Part shown: positions 61,058 to 64,000 of the stretch, piece after piece | Layout of the letters: each line of letters opens with the position of its first letter | Position numbering within the stretch: the stretch's first letter is position 1 | Origin: Bacteroidota bacterium | GTDB lineage: Bacteria; Bacteroidota; Bacteroidia; Sphingobacteriales; Sphingobacteriaceae | Assembly (NCBI GenBank): GCA_023427985.1 | Contig: JAEYZM010000005.1 | Coordinates: 124,001 to 188,000, forward strand | Reading direction: 5' to 3' | Length of the DNA: 64,000 nucleotides | Notes under the pieces: model-generated | Database searches by the model: none | What the model was told of the DNA's origin: nothing | Seen by the model: the letters and a program-made list of their open reading frames with translations, nothing else | Made by a program: the position numbers and the translations under genes

Positions 61058-63166
61058 ATGATTAAAATTTCGAAAGTAATTGTAAGTATTGCAAGTATTA
61101 TTCTCCCTGCGAGTGCAGCCTTTTCGCAAGCTTCATTTGAAGAGCGTCAAACCACTGCAGGAAATATTCGAATGACTATTAATAATCTCGGAATGATTGG
61201 AAATGCATTCAGAGGTTCATACAATGTGTTGAATTATTCATCTTGTGAATTTCCAGTAGGTTCAGGAGTGGAGCATTTATTCCAAGGAGGACTTTGGATT
61301 GGTGGACTAATTAATAATTCTCAAGTCGCAGTAACATCGGGAGCAATTGACGATGCTGCGGGATATACTACGGGTAAACAAGGATTTGAATTTACTGCTG
61401 CAACAGGAGCAAAAATTACAGAGCGATCGAGTTTAATAGACAATCCTTTGTACGATGTGAATGCAATTTCTCATCAGGATTTTTTATCGGATTTTACCGA
61501 TAAAAATGTTGTTGTTCCTGGAACGAATATTCAGATTAATGGACATCAATTTCCATTGGGAGCAGATGTACATTTTGAAGCATACAATTACAATTTCAAT
61601 TTCGCAAACTACTTCGTAATCTTAAATTACGTTATCACAAACAATAGTACCAATACTTGGGATTCCGTATATGTTGGTTATTGGAAAGATGGTGTGGTAA
61701 GAAATGTGAATATTACTGTACCGCAAGGAAGTGCATTCTTCAACAAAGGTGGTAATGGTTATATCGATTCATTGGTGATGGCATACGAATACGACGCCAA
61801 TGGAGATATCGGATTTACAGAATCGTATGTGGGATTAAAGTTTTTAGGTGCATTGGATAAAGATGGCTTGGCGCATCCAAGAGTGAGACCAAATTTCAAA
61901 GCACATTATAACGTTTGGCAGTTTGGGAATACAGCCGATCCATTGTATTTCACTCCTACAGATGATAATCAGAAATACGGTAAAATGACAGCGGGTTTGA
62001 ATCAGCGAAGCGATTGGGAAACTGTGATAAGACCTGCTCTTCGTCAGCCTAATAATAGATCCCATTTAATGTCGGTTGGTCCATTCCGACAAGTAGCACC
62101 AGGGGAAAGCATTAATGTTTCCTTTGCATTGGTATGTGCTAAGAAGAATGAAGATGGCAATCCAAATACTGCCGACAATCCAGTACAACAATCCATCATG
62201 GTGCAAAATTCATTGTTCGCGCAAACAGCGTACAATGGTGAAGATGCCAACTTCAATGGAGTTTTAGATCCAGGAGAAGATAGGGATGAAGATGGTGAAA
62301 TCACTCGATTTGTTTTACCATCGCCACCGAACATTCCAAGAAATAAAGTAATTGCAACGAACAATAAAATTGAATTGTATTGGTCAAAGAATTCAGAATC
62401 ATCGGTGGATCCAATTTCTAAGAAAAAAGATTTTGAGGGATATAGAATTTATAAAACTCAAGTAGGTTTCGATGTAAAAGGAACACAAGATATATTACGT
62501 TCATTGAATTTAGTAGCAGAGTACGATAAGAATGATAATTCAGTATTCAACAATACAGGATTTGCAAGTATAACTTTAGCAGATTCAGTGAATTTCGGAG
62601 AGACAACATCGGCAGGAGATACCATTTGGTATTTTTATAAATACACATTTGATAATGTTCAAAATGGTTGGCAGCATGCGATTGCAATTACGAGTTTTGA
62701 TCAAGGCGATGATGTCAATAATTTAGAATCCTTAGAGTCGAGTACAGCGCCTAGTTTGAAACGTGTATTCCCTGGAATGCCTGCAAACAATGACTTTGCG
62801 AATGGTGATCCATTTGTATATCCGAATCCTTATTATGGTTTGGCACAATGGGAAGGAGTGAGTACTAATCCAGAAGATAAGAAGTTATACTTTGCAAATT
62901 TACCAGAAAATTGTACCGTAAGAATTTATACGGCATCGGGCGATTTGGTTGACATGTTTGAACACAACCAATCGTATAATGGTTCGGACATTCGTTGGAC
63001 GAGCACTTATGCAGATCCCGCGCAAACACAATTTTCTGGAGGCGAACATGCATGGGATTTATTGTCGACCGACAATCAAATCATTGCAAGAGGCGTCTAT
63101 GTTTTTTCAGTTACAGATAATAAATCGGGAAAAGAATTTAGAGGAAAATTCGCATTAATTAAATAG
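61058..63166 (+). CDS. Secreted protein with T9SS sorting domain
   Basis: The 702-aa product has a signal peptide (KVIVSIASIILPASAAFSQA) and a large beta-rich body (LGMIGNAFRGSYNVLNYSSCEFPVGSGVEHLFQGGLWIGG, NYVITNNSTNTWDSVYVGYWKDGVVRN, LVCAKKNEDGN). It has an interdomain signal VLDPGEDRDEDGEITRF (a Ca-binding-like Asp-rich loop) and a type A sorting domain (PFVYPNPYYGLAQWEGV, TVRIYTASGDLVDMFEHN, RGVYVFSVTDNKSGKEFRGKFALI). The body fits a conserved Bacteroidota secreted family of unknown function. It follows the EEP enzyme gene by two bases. Confidence 0.88.
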   Translation: MIKISKVIVSIASIILPASAAFSQASFEERQTTAGNIRMTINNLGMIGNAFRGSYNVLNYSSCEFPVGSGVEHLFQGGLWIGGLINNSQVAVTSGAIDDAAGYTTGKQGFEFTAATGAKITERSSLIDNPLYDVNAISHQDFLSDFTDKNVVVPGTNIQINGHQFPLGADVHFEAYNYNFNFANYFVILNYVITNNSTNTWDSVYVGYWKDGVVRNVNITVPQGSAFFNKGGNGYIDSLVMAYEYDANGDIGFTESYVGLKFLGALDKDGLAHPRVRPNFKAHYNVWQFGNTADPLYFTPTDDNQKYGKMTAGLNQRSDWETVIRPALRQPNNRSHLMSVGPFRQVAPGESINVSFALVCAKKNEDGNPNTADNPVQQSIMVQNSLFAQTAYNGEDANFNGVLDPGEDRDEDGEITRFVLPSPPNIPRNKVIATNNKIELYWSKNSESSVDPISKKKDFEGYRIYKTQVGFDVKGTQDILRSLNLVAEYDKNDNSVFNNTGFASITLADSVNFGETTSAGDTIWYFYKYTFDNVQNGWQHAIAITSFDQGDDVNNLESLESSTAPSLKRVFPGMPANNDFANGDPFVYPNPYYGLAQWEGVSTNPEDKKLYFANLPENCTVRIYTASGDLVDMFEHNQSYNGSDIRWTSTYADPAQTQFSGGEHAWDLLSTDNQIIARGVYVFSVTDNKSGKEFRGKFALIK

Positions 63167-63188
63167 AAAATAAACAAATAAAAATAAA

Positions 63189-64000
63189 ATGAAAAAAAAT
63201 CTACTATCGCTTGGATTATTGATTTTTGGAGCCTCGTTCGCTGCCAATGCACAATATCCATTGAAAACGATTCAAGAAGTTCAGACAGTAAGTCAACAAG
63301 ATTTAGCTGCAGGTAACGATGCATCACCATTTGTTGCAACTGACACCATTCGCATTAGAGGTGTTGTTGTTATGGATGCAGGTTTATCAACATTAGTTCT
63401 AGGTAAACAAGTTTGGATTCAAACCAATGATGGCTCGGCATTTTCTGGTATTGATATTTGGCAGAATGTGCCAAATACACAAGGCGATGATGGTGGTACA
63501 GGGATTTTATCATTAGTAGCTGGTGACTCAGTAGAAATTACTGGTACAGTATTGGAATTTCAAGGAGAAACTGAATTCGTTCCTATTGTTACAAATCCAG
63601 CAACTCCAATCCAATTATTAGGTTCTGGTATTACGCCAAAAGCAAAATTGATTACAGCAGGTGAGTTGAATGATAATCAAAGAAATAATATATTAACAAC
63701 AGGTGAGCAATACGAAGGTCAATATGTTGAATTAAGAGATTTAACAGTAGTGACAGTCGATCCATTTTCAAATGGTTCTCGTGTAAGCTTCAACGTAGCA
63801 GATGCTCAAGGAAACAGAATCAATATTTCAGATAGATTTTTAGCGATGAGATTACCAGCTACAGGTGGCACATTTATTCCACCAAATGTTGGCGATTTTA
63901 TTGTTTCAATTAAAGGGGTAATTGCACATTCAAAAAATAACAGGGGATATGAGTTATTTCCGTTTGATAGACAAGATATTGTATTTGGAGCTGCAGCCCC
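63189..64000 (+). CDS. Secreted OB-fold-like protein, 5' part (runs off window end)
   Basis: The frame starts at ATG 63189 and is open to base 64000 (271 codons visible, no stop). It has a signal peptide (MKKNLLSLGLLIFGASFAANAQ) and a mature part with TIRIRGVVVMDAGLSTLVLGKQVWIQTN, LSLVAGDSVEITGTVLEFQGETEFVPI and YVELRDLTVVTVDP, FIVSIKGVIAHSKNNRGYEL. This repeated strand pattern of GVV...G...IQ and GDSVEITGTVLEFQGETEF matches the OB-fold modules found before EEP nucleases in ExeM/NucH-type secreted nucleases and in DUF5689-like proteins. The gene is 22 bases after the preceding one and likely in the same operon with the EEP enzyme. Confidence 0.85.
   Translation, partial: MKKNLLSLGLLIFGASFAANAQYPLKTIQEVQTVSQQDLAAGNDASPFVATDTIRIRGVVVMDAGLSTLVLGKQVWIQTNDGSAFSGIDIWQNVPNTQGDDGGTGILSLVAGDSVEITGTVLEFQGETEFVPIVTNPATPIQLLGSGITPKAKLITAGELNDNQRNNILTTGEQYEGQYVELRDLTVVTVDPFSNGSRVSFNVADAQGNRINISDRFLAMRLPATGGTFIPPNVGDFIVSIKGVIAHSKNNRGYELFPFDRQDIVFGAAA

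Overview
The window reads as a chromosomal segment of a low-GC (roughly mid-30s percent by eye) member of the Bacteroidota, most likely a gliding or T9SS-bearing environmental lineage (Chitinophagales/Sphingobacteriales-like; inference). Support: many secreted proteins with type A T9SS C-terminal sorting domains, a giant PKD protein with a gliding-motility-type (type B) C-terminus next to a PorP/SprF partner, a two-component hybrid-propeller sensor, DUF5606, a Porin_10-like porin, and promoters of the Bacteroidota TAnnTTTG type. No rRNA or tRNA gene was recognised.

Layout. 1-1350: edge of a secreted protein gene, a 5'-truncated T9SS cargo fragment and a frameshifted outer-membrane barrel pseudogene. 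1310-7820: the accessory core of the window. Four transcription units share one palindromic operator (TGCCA-N5-TGGCA) at a fixed 14-base distance from a TAnnTTTG-like box. They are a 127-aa protein, two paralogous ExoX-C-like small proteins, and a long + strand operon: zinc-ribbon protein, Cas4-like/DUF2779 nuclease, single-domain DnaB-like helicase, a retron ncRNA and its reverse transcriptase. The RT carries the retron hallmarks NAxxH, YADD and VTG, and the ncRNA has a1/a2 pairing, an msr hairpin with a TGTTCCG loop and an msd hairpin. It looks like an Ec86-type retron with a neighbour (DnaB-like helicase) that is not a standard retron effector.

7847-13254: GreA/Rnk-type factor, FMN-glutamate synthase-like protein, WYL regulator, then an NfeD-flotillin pair. 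13370-25461: a very large beta-helix-like secreted protein, PH-domain and SRPBCC proteins, a T9SS cargo, a two-component system and a lipoprotein. 25515-31144: M42 peptidase, acyl-CoA carboxylase beta subunit, SulP transporter with carbonic anhydrase. 31319-40607: tandem paralogous lipoproteins, P5C dehydrogenase, LpxK/purine nucleoside phosphorylase, porin, PAS-only protein. 40652-53943: secreted proteins, cyclophilin, DUF5606, RlmH, aconitase, polysaccharide deacetylase, TolC/adaptor efflux pair, GpsA. 54016-64000: PKD giant with SprF partner, then a run of secreted proteins that includes a nuclease-like EEP enzyme; the last gene runs off the window.

Intergenic DNA is unusual: many gaps hold short tandem repeats of 7 (sometimes 8 or 9) bases, often as inverted pairs flanking a small hairpin, and a 75-bp palindromic element is present twice. 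The octamer CATCGGCA/TGCCGATG is strongly over-represented across the window.
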